From Nitrobium sp046350935 (lineage in GTDB: Bacteria > Nitrospirota > Thermodesulfovibrionia > Thermodesulfovibrionales > Dissulfurispiraceae): a stretch of DNA of 64,000 nucleotides. The notes below the pieces were generated by a model. It was given only the letters and a program-made list of their open reading frames with translations, had not been told where the DNA came from and did not search any database. Made by a program: the position numbers and the translations under genes. Below are positions 17,357-25,690 of the stretch, piece after piece (the first letter of the stretch is position 1; every line of letters begins with the position of its first letter). The stretch spans positions 1 through 64,000 of the forward strand of contig JAXLZK010000018.1 in NCBI GenBank assembly GCA_046350935.1. The letters are read 5' to 3'.

Positions 17357-18571
17357 ATGGCAACCATCTTTACCGCAACATACATTCTTCATGGGAAAGG
17401 GGTCAGGAGGGATTTCTTTTTGCCGGATGAGGGCTCGGTCCGGAGCGCCATATGGCAGCAGGGCGGCACTCCCCTCACGATCAGGGAAAGGACGGTCGCC
17501 CGGCACCAAAAGCCGTGGGTCAGGATCGACAGGGAGGAAAAGATCCGCTTTCTGCACGCGGTGAGCCTCCATGCCGAGACCTTTGCCCCTGCCAAAGCCC
17601 TCATGATGACAATCGAAAGCGAGCAGGACACCCGAAAGCGGCTCGAATATGAACGCGCGCTCGAGGTGATCAGCGCTGGAGGATACTTCTCCGAGGCGAT
17701 CACGCAGTTGGGGATGTTCGATAAGGCAGTCAGCGCGATCCTGAAGGAGGGGGAGGCGACCGGAACGCTCAAAGAGGCGATCCTTGCGGCCATCGACTAC
17801 CTCGAGTCGCGGAAGAAGGTCTGGAAAGAGTTTGCCGCTGCTGCGGCATGGCTCGGCATTGCCGGGTGCCCGGCCCTGCGCGCGGTCGTCGGCATGCAGT
17901 TCGGCTTCCGCCCCTGGCGCCACCGGCGCGGGGGCGGGGGTGGGGGGGGAGCAAAGATGAAAGAAGCGGTCAGCTTCGCATATGTATGCAATGAGATTCT
18001 CCTTGCCGTCGCTTTTGTGGTCCTTGCCGTCGCTCTCCTCTTTGTCGTGGGCACGTTCGTAAAGAAGGGGACGGCAAGGGACTCTGTGGACAGAGCCTTT
18101 ACAAAGTTTCCCTTTCTGCGCTCTGTTGCCCTGGACGGAACCTTCGCAGACTCCTTCTTCATCCTCGGTCGGATGCTCAAAGGAGGCGTTGACCTCGTGA
18201 GTGCCCTCCAGACCGCTTCGGAGGCGACGGCTATCCCGGCGGCCGTACGCTACTGGCACACGGTGCGGGGCCGCATCTTTGACGGGACGATGACCCACCG
18301 GGCCTTCGATTCCCCGCTCATTACCGATGCGGAGCGTAAGGTGCTCGGCGCCCATCAGAACAATACACAGCTCGGCGCCATTTTTCTATCCCTGGCGGAG
18401 ACCCGCGGGTACTCCTGCCAGAGGGGTCTGAGAAGACTGGTCAGGATGGCCACCCTGGCAACTGTTCTCTACATTGCGGCATCGGCGGGCACAGCGCTTT
18501 ACGTCTCCTATATTCAGAACCAGGGGCTTACCGAGAGTCTGCGGAATATCGGCACAGGAGGTAGGGAGTGA
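17357..18571 (+). CDS. pilC: PilC/GspF-family inner-membrane platform protein, locus 1
   Basis: A 404-residue membrane protein. Two GspF-type domains are visible: the first around residues 62-150 with FLHAVSLHAETFAPAKALMM and AVSAILKEGEATGTLKEAIL, the second around residues 255-365 with ADSFFILGRMLKGGVDLVSA and GAIFLSLAETRGYSC. Hydrophobic helices lie at about residues 155-175, 212-235 and 370-390. Between the first two is a Gly run (RRGGGGGGGAKMK) encoded by a G-rich tract near 17930-17950, a place where a sequencing slip is possible. It anchors the assembly ATPase to the membrane. The next gene begins in its stop (GTGA). Confidence 0.75.
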   Translation: MATIFTATYILHGKGVRRDFFLPDEGSVRSAIWQQGGTPLTIRERTVARHQKPWVRIDREEKIRFLHAVSLHAETFAPAKALMMTIESEQDTRKRLEYERALEVISAGGYFSEAITQLGMFDKAVSAILKEGEATGTLKEAILAAIDYLESRKKVWKEFAAAAAWLGIAGCPALRAVVGMQFGFRPWRHRRGGGGGGGAKMKEAVSFAYVCNEILLAVAFVVLAVALLFVVGTFVKKGTARDSVDRAFTKFPFLRSVALDGTFADSFFILGRMLKGGVDLVSALQTASEATAIPAAVRYWHTVRGRIFDGTMTHRAFDSPLITDAERKVLGAHQNNTQLGAIFLSLAETRGYSCQRGLRRLVRMATLATVLYIAASAGTALYVSYIQNQGLTESLRNIGTGGRE

Positions 18572-19392
18572 AGCAGTTCATTCCAGGGCGATTCGTGGCC
18601 TCCTCGGTTCCTTATGTGACCAGGGAGCTGGGAAAGCAGGACCCTCTGGAGGCGGCCTACCACGAGGCGGTGCGCCTGCTTGATGATGAGGACATCAGGC
18701 TTATCACCTCGACCGAGGGCGAACACGCCTACTTCATTGCAGCACGGGCGCGGGACTTCGGTCAAGCCTCGGAGAGCGGCACCCCTTTGGCCAATGCCCT
18801 GCCCCGTACACCGGGCCACCGGGGGGACGGGTGGTACGTGCTCGATAACGGCGAGCACTACTTCGTGGTCGAAAAAGAGGGCATGAGGCTTGGCGCCTAC
18901 CGCCTGGGAAAGGGGCAGGAGGCAACGACATCTCTTCCGGTCTATCCGGTGGATACCATGACGGCTCTGCCGTGGGAGGGATACCGCATACGACAGATGC
19001 GGGAGGCGCGGAAGATTGCCCGTCTATCCCTGAACATCGCGGCAGTGGCGGCGGCGGTGAGCATTTTTCTGCTCATTGTTCTCTCTGTCATTGAGGGCTA
19101 TGCGCAGGGCAGGACCGCCCGCCTCCGGGACACGGTGGAGGAAAATGTGCGGCGTATGGGGGCCGTGGTGCAGGAAAACACGTTTCATCCTCTGAGGGCT
19201 TGTCTGAACGATATTCAGACTATCAATGCCCGCTCCAGGAAGATCGATCTGTACCGGATCGAAAACGGCAAGGTCTCGTGGACCGCCCGCTTTCCCAAAT
19301 GGATGTCCTCAGAGGACTATGACCTCCTGGGGCGGGACCTGAAGAAGGAAGAACGGGAGGACAGTATTATTGTTACCAGGGGGGCGCAATGA
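18568..19392 (+). CDS. PilN-like inner-membrane assembly protein, locus 1
   Basis: A 274-residue protein starting from GTG inside the pilC stop. It has a cytoplasmic domain of about 155 residues rich in beta strands (YVLDNGEHYFVVEKEGMRLG), one transmembrane helix at about residues 158-178 (AAVSIFLLIVLSVIEGY), and a short periplasmic part. The plan (a PilM-like cytoplasmic part fused to a PilN-like helix) is the same as in the locus 2 protein at 31274. It probably links the cytoplasmic motor to the periplasmic alignment complex. The assignment rests on topology and synteny. Confidence 0.5.
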   Translation: MKQFIPGRFVASSVPYVTRELGKQDPLEAAYHEAVRLLDDEDIRLITSTEGEHAYFIAARARDFGQASESGTPLANALPRTPGHRGDGWYVLDNGEHYFVVEKEGMRLGAYRLGKGQEATTSLPVYPVDTMTALPWEGYRIRQMREARKIARLSLNIAAVAAAVSIFLLIVLSVIEGYAQGRTARLRDTVEENVRRMGAVVQENTFHPLRACLNDIQTINARSRKIDLYRIENGKVSWTARFPKWMSSEDYDLLGRDLKKEEREDSIIVTRGAQ

Positions 19393-19862
19393 GAAAGGCG
19401 GGAGAGATCATCGGGGCGCTGAAACGGGTGGACGCGGTTCCGGTGACAGTATTCCTCTGGAGCATCGTGCTGGTGTTCGCCCTTGTTCTTTCGCTCCAGG
19501 CGAGAAGGACGTTTTATGCACTCCGCGAGTACGCCCTGGTGCAGAAGGAGGAGGGCGCCTCTCTGATCGAGGTGCGGAAGGTGCCCCTGAGCGGCAAGGA
19601 CTACCGGGAGCTCAGGGACAGACTTGCGCCGGCGCACCCCGATGTACTCTTTGAGGCGCTTCCTGACGGAATCAAGGTGTCGGCGGGCGCGCTTAAGGAC
19701 TACGAGAGGTTCCGGAGCGCTCTCTATGGTGTCATGGAGAGTGTGCGGGATACCCGGTGGGAGGCGGCTGCCCTGTGCGCGGGCGAAGCGTGCGGCTTGC
19801 CCGTCTACCGCGCTGAGCTGAGAGGGTACTCAGTCAGGATCGTTCGCAAAACGGGCAGGTAG
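19389..19862 (+). CDS. PilO-like inner-membrane assembly protein, locus 1
   Basis: A 157-residue bitopic membrane protein: short cytoplasmic start, one helix at about residues 19-38 (TVFLWSIVLVFALVLSLQ), then a periplasmic alpha/beta domain containing ALPDGIKVSAGALKDYERFR. Size and topology are those of PilO, the partner of PilN in the alignment complex, and it directly follows the PilN-like gene with ATGA overlap. The locus 2 counterpart is at 32187. The sequence itself is too diverged for a firm call. Confidence 0.5.
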   Translation: MRKAGEIIGALKRVDAVPVTVFLWSIVLVFALVLSLQARRTFYALREYALVQKEEGASLIEVRKVPLSGKDYRELRDRLAPAHPDVLFEALPDGIKVSAGALKDYERFRSALYGVMESVRDTRWEAAALCAGEACGLPVYRAELRGYSVRIVRKTGR

Positions 19863-19967
19863 AGCGCTCCTCTCGTAGTGGAGGGGAGAAGCGATGACAA
19901 AGCATTGCTGATGGTGGAGAGGCAAAACAGTGCGTCGGTGTGCGGGAAAGCAAAGGAGGAAAGGCTC

Positions 19968-20618
19968 ATGAAGAAAAGACGGGACAGGCATTTGGGCAAT
20001 GAGGAAGGCTTTATTCATACGGTGATTCTGGGGGCGATCGTGCTTGCGATCGCGATTGCGGCGCTCTGGGCGAACGCCGGGAAGACGAACAACTCGATGG
20101 CCTCCGGCAAGGCAGCCTATGGGCGGGCCGCCTCGGTGATCGAGCAGGGAGCCACGTTTCGCCTGGGGTTTGAGACGATTACGGCGGGCGGAGTCCCGGC
20201 CTCTTCGGTCACTTTCGATACGAACTCCGGCACCGGTCTTTTGAACCCCTCCCTGAGCGGAATCTCCCAGCAATATCCGGACAAAACGCTTCTCGCCGCG
20301 TCTACCAACACCTGGGTGTACAAGGCGGATGGAAGCAATAATGCGGTCGTGAGGATTCAAGGGATCGGGGTCGATGCGAGCGCGGACTACGTCGTCGTTC
20401 TCCCCGATCTTACCCAAGCAGCCTGTCAGAACATCAATCAGGCCCTCACCGGGAGCACCTCGATCCCTGCGCCTGCTGCAGGGACTCTCGCTGCCTGGAG
20501 TACGTCGGCTGCGGCCATCGACCTCTCCGCGGACGCTGCTGCCAACAGGCTCTCTGAGGCATGCGTTCAGACGACCGATACCAAGTACGTCTACTACAAA
20601 GTCCTCTCCGAGGTATAG
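19968..20618 (+). CDS. Type IV pilin-like protein without Glu5, locus 1
   Basis: A 216-residue pilin-like protein. The ATG at 19968 has AAAGGAGGAAAGG just upstream and is preferred to earlier in-frame starts. The leader MKKRRDRHLGNEEG is short and charged and is followed by F and a long hydrophobic helix (FIHTVILGAIVLAIAIAALW). This is the arrangement of a prepilin cut between Gly and Phe, but the usual Glu at position 5 of the mature protein is Val. The C-terminal domain is Ser/Thr/Asn-rich with paired Cys residues near the end, like the disulfide loop of pilins. It is probably the major pilin of locus 1. Confidence 0.6.
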   Translation: MKKRRDRHLGNEEGFIHTVILGAIVLAIAIAALWANAGKTNNSMASGKAAYGRAASVIEQGATFRLGFETITAGGVPASSVTFDTNSGTGLLNPSLSGISQQYPDKTLLAASTNTWVYKADGSNNAVVRIQGIGVDASADYVVVLPDLTQAACQNINQALTGSTSIPAPAAGTLAAWSTSAAAIDLSADAAANRLSEACVQTTDTKYVYYKVLSEV

Positions 20619-20632
20619 AGGGAGTGCGGCAC

Positions 20633-21139
20633 GTGGGTGACATGCGGGGCTTTGTGCATACGCATCTGATTGCTGCGGTTCTTCTCTCGGTCGCCCTTGC
20701 TGCGGTGCTGGCCCGCTCGGGGAGGGTGGACGCCACCTTCTTTGCCAGAAGCGGAGTCGCCTCCCAGATTGTCGCCCAGGCGAACATGATCCGCCAGAAG
20801 GTGCTGGTCTGTTCCCTCCTCTACCCCGGCGGGAACAACGGGACCGGCAGCCATATCAGCTACCCCGGGGGGAGCGATGCAGCCGTCTCCACCCTGAGCT
20901 GTCCCGGCAGCGGGCAGAACCTATGGACAGGGGTGGACGGACAGGCGCTGCCGAAAGCTCCTGACGGGTTTAACGACTGGAAGTACAGCAACGACGCAGC
21001 CAGCGTGAGGATCTCTCTGAGGGCCGCGTCGCTGGCAGCCTCCCAGGGCGCCATGCAGAAGGCCCTCGGGTACTTCAACCAGACCCTTCCTGAGGCGTCC
21101 CTTTCAGGGAACGACTTCATTTTGACTATTTCGTTGTAA
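20633..21139 (+). CDS. Minor pilin-like protein without Glu5, locus 1
   Basis: A 168-residue pilin-like protein. GTG at 20633 is favoured because AGGGAG lies 8 bases upstream; ATG at 20642 is the alternative. The very short leader (MGDMRG) ends in Gly and is followed by FVHTHLIAAVLLSVALAAVL. As in the preceding protein, the position-5 Glu is absent (His here). The mature domain contains Gly/Asn-rich loops, a pair of Cys residues (LVCSLL and TLSCPG) and no other family motif. It lies directly after the presumed major pilin and is likely a minor pilin of the same fibre. Confidence 0.55.
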   Translation: MGDMRGFVHTHLIAAVLLSVALAAVLARSGRVDATFFARSGVASQIVAQANMIRQKVLVCSLLYPGGNNGTGSHISYPGGSDAAVSTLSCPGSGQNLWTGVDGQALPKAPDGFNDWKYSNDAASVRISLRAASLAASQGAMQKALGYFNQTLPEASLSGNDFILTISL

Positions 21140-21159
21140 GAAAAGAGGGGGATCTTTCG

Positions 21160-22824
21160 GTGGATGCGATCAGGGGAGACGAGAAAGACTCCCTACTTCA
21201 TTGTCAGGGAGGGTTTCTCACCTCGCATGTCATGCTGGCCCTTTTCTTTTTGGCCTCGGCCAGTGTGGCGGGCTATGCCCTCTTTCAGAGCCTTGCTGCC
21301 CACAACGATCTGACCAACTACCACAGCACCCGGAGTATCCTGACCGGCACCAGGGCGGAGCTGATCTCCCTTCAGGCCGATCCTGACGGCGAGGGCCTGC
21401 CGGAGCTGCTCAAGGAGAGCTCCTCAGCACTTCCCGCTGCCTTCCCCGGGCAGAAGACCGACGGGTGGGGCAGGACCCTTCGGTACTGTACCTGGGACCC
21501 GGGGATAGCCAACGCGAACGCTGCATACTCACAAAACAACACCGCCCCTCCGCTTAATAATCTCATCGGGCGGGTGATCTCCGCAGGCAGGGACGGCACC
21601 TTTCAGACCGTCTGCCTGACAGCGACCGAGGCATCCGGCGATGATTTCCTTATCGACGTCTACACGGGAGACGCTCTTCACTATAAGCTCTACCAGGGAC
21701 AGGACCCTTCGCAGCAGACCCGGGGATATAACGGAGTGGTCTACTCGGCCACCGCGCCTTCAAGCCCCTACAGCGGGCTGCTCTGGTACGACACGGTCAA
21801 TACCGCCACCAAGATGTGGAGCGGCTCCGGATGGGTCTCGCCGGGGTCGTCAACCCCCACCAACAATAGTGATATCGCCAATAAGGCCTACGTCGATGCC
21901 GCGGTAGCCGGCGCGGGAAGCAGCGGCATCGATGAAGTAAGGCTTACCTCGAATATGGCATCCTGGACTACTGCAGGAGCTGCCAACTGGACTGTTCCTG
22001 TTGGAGTATCGAGGATTTATGTAACACTGGTGGGCGGAGGAGGAGCCGGAGGAGGCCCCAGCTCTAATCCGGGAGGGGGAGGCGGAGCAGCGGGGGGCTA
22101 TATTTACAAGGCTCAGGTATCTGTCACTGCCGGCGACGTGCTTACGATCACGGTGGGAGCAGGCGGCGCCGGCACCGGTACCAGTGGCGCTAATGGAGCG
22201 GCCGGAGGCAACACGACGCTTACAAAAGGCTCGTCTGTCTACCTGGTTGCTATGGGAGGAAGGCCGGGGCTTGCAGGAGCGCTGATCGGTAATGTGGGAT
22301 ATTCAGCAGACGGGGGCGAGGGCATTCCTGGGTGGAGCCTGGTGGCCTTTGCAGGAGGGGGGACCTCGGGGAAAAACGGCAGAGACGCTGTGAGCACGGG
22401 GGCATCAGCAGCGGCAGGAATCAGAGGAGGGGGTGGCGGTCACGCAGGGACGAACAGGGGAAGTGCCGGGGGCGGCGGAGGCGCGGCAGGAACCTATTCT
22501 ACAGGAGGAACCTGGGGGGCAGGAAGAGGGGGCAACGGAGGAGACTTCTGCCGCCCCTCGAGCACCGGCATTGTGTGCTCTAGCGGGGGGCTGGGAGGCA
22601 GTAGCGGTATCGGTGTGCCCGGAGGCGGAGGAGGCGGAGGCGCAGGCTGGGGAGGGAATGGAGGCGCAGGAGGATATTACAACGGTGGCGGCAACCCTTC
22701 CATCAACGGCGGTAATGGGGCTGGCTGCGGGGCGGGAGGCGGAGGAGCTACTTTCGATCAGACAAATGTTGTCCTCGGCACGAGCGGAAATGGATATCAG
22801 GGATGCGCCTCCATAGAATATTAA
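21160..22824 (+). CDS. PilV-like minor pilin with glycine-rich tip domain
   Basis: A 554-residue protein. The leader ends HCQGG before FLTSHVMLALFFLASASVAG, again a Gly-Phe prepilin-like junction without Glu5. Residues about 60-255 form a pilin-type domain. From about residue 275 the protein becomes a glycine-rich repeat domain, opening with WTVPVGVSRIYVTLVGGGGA, the pattern seen in many adhesins and phage tail fibres. A PilV-type tip adhesin that recognises recipient cells, as on IncI plasmids, is the likely role. No recombinase or inverted segment typical of a PilV shufflon is visible. The DNA is low in complexity and GC-rich between 22030 and 22760. Confidence 0.6.
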   Translation: MDAIRGDEKDSLLHCQGGFLTSHVMLALFFLASASVAGYALFQSLAAHNDLTNYHSTRSILTGTRAELISLQADPDGEGLPELLKESSSALPAAFPGQKTDGWGRTLRYCTWDPGIANANAAYSQNNTAPPLNNLIGRVISAGRDGTFQTVCLTATEASGDDFLIDVYTGDALHYKLYQGQDPSQQTRGYNGVVYSATAPSSPYSGLLWYDTVNTATKMWSGSGWVSPGSSTPTNNSDIANKAYVDAAVAGAGSSGIDEVRLTSNMASWTTAGAANWTVPVGVSRIYVTLVGGGGAGGGPSSNPGGGGGAAGGYIYKAQVSVTAGDVLTITVGAGGAGTGTSGANGAAGGNTTLTKGSSVYLVAMGGRPGLAGALIGNVGYSADGGEGIPGWSLVAFAGGGTSGKNGRDAVSTGASAAAGIRGGGGGHAGTNRGSAGGGGGAAGTYSTGGTWGAGRGGNGGDFCRPSSTGIVCSSGGLGGSSGIGVPGGGGGGGAGWGGNGGAGGYYNGGGNPSINGGNGAGCGAGGGGATFDQTNVVLGTSGNGYQGCASIEY

Positions 22825-23342
22825 CGGCGCTGCTCATCATGGTGATCATTTCGCCCCTTGCACCACGAAACGTATCCGCCGATTGCTCGGTCCCCCGGAG
22901 CGTTACTGTCTCAGGCATCTCGATGCACCCGCTCATCAGCGATGGGCAGACGGTCACTGTCCTTTTCGGCTTCTATCAGTGCAACCCCATTCTCCGGGGG
23001 GATACCGTCCTTCTTGATGTGGGTGGCAGGGTCTATGTCAAAACGGTGAAGGCACTGCCAAAGGACCGTTTTCACCTTGAGAGGACGGATGCAGGATATC
23101 TCCTTTTGATCAACAAAAAAGCAGGCCTTACCTCCCTGGGTACGCCCTATGTGCTTCACGAAGCAAAGGCCCGGATGCTCCTCCTCTATGAGCGTGACTA
23201 TAAGGGGGTGATCCCGGATGATGCTTTCTTGGTGCTGGGGAATCAGCCCGATGGCACGATCGATTCTACTCGCTACGGGCTGATCGGCAAGACAAATATA
23301 AAGGGACGGGTTGCTCTGCAGGACTTTTCATATACACGATAG
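22803..23342 (+). CDS. S26-family signal peptidase (LepB/TraF-like)
   Basis: A 179-residue serine peptidase with an N-terminal signal or membrane helix. It has the catalytic Ser in SGISMHP (Ser40) and the general-base Lys in VYVKTVKALP (Lys80). Near the C-terminus LGNQPDGTIDSTRYGLIG corresponds to box E of type I signal peptidases. Conjugative systems of the RP4 type use such a peptidase (TraF) to mature the pilin. Here it closes pilus locus 1, overlapping the pilV-like gene by 22 bases, and may process the conjugative pilin at 7567 or the atypical pilins of this locus. It is not a type IV prepilin peptidase, and none was found in the window. Confidence 0.75.
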   Translation: MRLHRILTALLIMVIISPLAPRNVSADCSVPRSVTVSGISMHPLISDGQTVTVLFGFYQCNPILRGDTVLLDVGGRVYVKTVKALPKDRFHLERTDAGYLLLINKKAGLTSLGTPYVLHEAKARMLLLYERDYKGVIPDDAFLVLGNQPDGTIDSTRYGLIGKTNIKGRVALQDFSYTR

Positions 23343-23378
23343 GTTCCAATAAGGATCTGTGTCGAAGGAGGAGGCTCC

Positions 23379-24967
23379 ATGGTCATTAAATCGTCGGCGC
23401 TAAAGATTCTGTATGCCCTTATGGCAGTTCTTTTCATCTGGCTGTTTATGGTTTTTTCTCCCTACGATGACATTCGGGTACGGGAGCTGCTGGGAAGAGG
23501 GGGGGCCATAGCGGAAGTGCGGTGAGTAATCCCTCCTCTCCACCACAGCACTCCCTATGCGACAGACCTGAGCAGGCCTCGGGGTGATCAAGTACTCCTG
23601 GGCGCGAGTGGCGGGCAATGAGAGCGCCGTCTACCTGAACATCCCCAGCAACCAGCTGAGCACGGGGATAATTGCCCCGCGACCCTCCCCCTTATTCTGG
23701 GGAAAGTACGACTCCAGCAACTCGGCAGGACAGATCGCCCTCATGCGGATCAGACGGGTAGGGGCGAACATTCAGACGGAGATCAGACAGCCTCTCCCCA
23801 AAGACTTCGGCCATTTCTTTTCACCCCACCTGTATCACTTTGCCTTTTGGACTGGAACATCAACAATGACCCAGGCATATTTACTCGAGAAGTACTTAAA
23901 GAGCGATGATCCTTCGGTGGACACAGGGAGATCAGAGGAAAGTGCGGGGAAGTGACACAGGAAGGACTCGATAGATTTCTTTCCTGGAATGGAGGGAAGG
24001 TGAACCGGTCTAATTCGTATTGGCATCAGAGGATCAATGCCGACCCCTGCTGGACAAAGTGGAGGTCCCAGAAGACTTTTATCCTCGGAGAGGACAATGC
24101 CTTTCATAATCTCTCCTACTATGGGTTCATGAGACTGGTAGCCCTTGCGCAGCGCCTGCACAAGGCATCGGTGTCGGTGACGGCTGTTGCTGAGTATAGG
24201 AAGAGGTGCAGAGCAATTACGAGCAAGAGTTTCTTTAAGAAGAATTAGGGAGCGACAGTGTCGTACTACTTAAAGCCGCAGTGGACGGTGGGGACGCCCG
24301 TCCCGGTCAGGCATCACTCCAGAGCTTTCATTCAATCCGACCTGGGACACTAACGGTGGTTCTCCTTTGTGCAGGTGACGGGGAACCACACCTTTCAGTC
24401 GATGAGACGCTCATCTATCAGTGGTCAAAAACCCAGAGCGGCTGGACAGGGCTGTTTGTGTTCGTCGCGATCGTGGTGGTAGGGGCGATAACGGGAGGCT
24501 TGGGCGCTGTTGGCCTGACTGCTACCAACTTGGCCACCGTATCATGGACCGCAGGAGCCCTCGCCGGTGCTGCTGCGGGTGCCGTCGGTGGGCTGGTCGC
24601 CACAGGGGGAAGCCCTACAACCAATACAACGGCTGATTTCACCCCCTTCAATGATTCCTCCTATGAGCTGAGTGCGGCAGGGGGCTATGCGGATGATCAG
24701 AAGGAGATAGCGGCGCGGACCTTCTCCAACTGGCTGTCTCCTGACATCATGAATACCCCGGGAGGGGTGCAGGTGTTTGCCGGGAAGATCGACTTCAGGA
24801 AGGCCCTTGCGTGCGGGGGAGCGACAAAGGCGACCGATGCTTGTTCCACTCCTGCCATCACTCAGGTGGGGATGGATGACCCTCGCTTCAACCAGGTCTA
24901 TAAGGAGATGTTCACTTTCCCCAACAAGGACCTGCAGAAACACACCTACCCGTATACCGCAGATTAG
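23379..24967 (+). pseudogene. Broken copy A of the unknown membrane protein at 45085
   Basis: The frame opens at ATG 23379 after GAAGGAGGAGG with its own N-terminus (MVIKSSALKILYALMAV). From about 23428 it becomes nearly identical to 45139 onward, but small insertions and deletions occur every 30-60 bases, giving a series of short frames. The 3' part (24281-24967) is one intact frame encoding a transmembrane segment (GLFVFVAIVVVGAITGG), an Ala/Gly-rich segment and a tail ending HTYPYTAD. This end is exactly the part lost from copy B. A whole protein can be inferred by joining copy B's first half with this second half. Substitutions are few compared with indels, so assembly error is a serious alternative to true decay. 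Confidence 0.65.
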
Positions 24968-25021
24968 GACCGCCACTATGTCAAAGAGAAGGCTGAAGAT
25001 GGCCCCTCAGCCTTCTCTCCT

Positions 25022-25597
25022 TTAATAGAGAGCCAATGACTCCCTCAGCTTGATAGCAAAATCTTTGCACGCTTCCAATGTAGCCGTGTCAGCGTGCCCT
25101 CCTGCGGTGCCCCACATTGTACCGGAATTCCCGTCCGCTTCAATGATTATATCCCTATCGTGGTATCGTGCTTTTCCGGTGAATTTGGTAACAGCAGAAT
25201 AATACATTCCAGCTTTAATGACAAAGTCCCTTATGTCGTATATGTAGATGCTGTCCAGGACAGGCTCTGATGCGACTATTATTTTGCTGCTTTGTATTGT
25301 CTCGGCAATTGACTTTGCTATGCACAGATCGAGATAAAAGTTATATTTAGCATAACCATAACCCTTAAATCCTTCAATTCCGGCCCACGATTTAGTACCA
25401 CCATCAACCGACGTCTCCTGAATAGTGAAAATATGTCTTGGCGAAATGGGGTCCGCAGCTATTATATTTCTGAGGCACTCATCTCTGGTGTAACAATTTT
25501 TACCAGCGACCGCCCTATTGAGATCTACAGTTCCCCCACATCCTGCGATCACGGCCGATAAAATGATCGCCCAGGCTACCGTTGCTATTTTTCTCAT
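25022..25597 (-). CDS. Lipoprotein of unknown function, copy 1
   Basis: A 191-residue lipoprotein. The signal peptide ends VIAGC at about residue 20, followed by GGTVDLNRAVAGKNC. Its paralogue at 47112 has the same opening (IGGC, GGTVSLNK). The gene is convergent to the unknown membrane protein gene in both copies. The DNA is richer in A and T than its neighbours, suggesting a separate origin. The promoter is visible on the minus strand at 25627-25655 and the start has AGGAGG. An outer-membrane lipoprotein transcribed opposite a transfer gene could be a surface-exclusion factor; that is only a suggestion. Confidence 0.6.
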   Translation of the reverse strand: MRKIATVAWAIILSAVIAGCGGTVDLNRAVAGKNCYTRDECLRNIIAADPISPRHIFTIQETSVDGGTKSWAGIEGFKGYGYAKYNFYLDLCIAKSIAETIQSSKIIVASEPVLDSIYIYDIRDFVIKAGMYYSAVTKFTGKARYHDRDIIIEADGNSGTMWGTAGGHADTATLEACKDFAIKLRESLALY

Positions 25598-25626
25598 CGT
25601 TGTCCTCCTGAATTGATCGATATAGA

Positions 25627-25655
25627 GTTATACGGGGGAAACGGGAGAAAGTCAA
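25627..25655 (-). promoter_or_regulatory. Promoter of lipoprotein copy 1
   Basis: On the minus strand TTGACT (25650-25655) and TATAAC (25627-25632) are separated by 17 bases. The start codon of the lipoprotein lies 30 bases further on, with AGGAGG between. The second lipoprotein gene has a matching element at 47669-47696. Confidence 0.6.
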
Positions 25656-25690
25656 TAAGAAATCCTCGCGCTGTCAAGGCAAAATAGAAA
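25655..25690 (+). repeat. 36-bp direct repeat, left copy
   Basis: Identical to 27063-27098. The two copies bracket the decayed insertion sequence, and the repeat includes part of the insertion-sequence end itself (AAAATAGAAA). It is far longer than a target duplication of such an element, so it suggests a nested insertion, a duplication or an assembly artefact. Confidence 0.75.

Noticed and set aside
22030..22830. PilV shufflon
   Set aside because: No inverted 19-bp-type recombination sites, alternative C-terminal segments or Rci-like recombinase were seen around the glycine-rich part.
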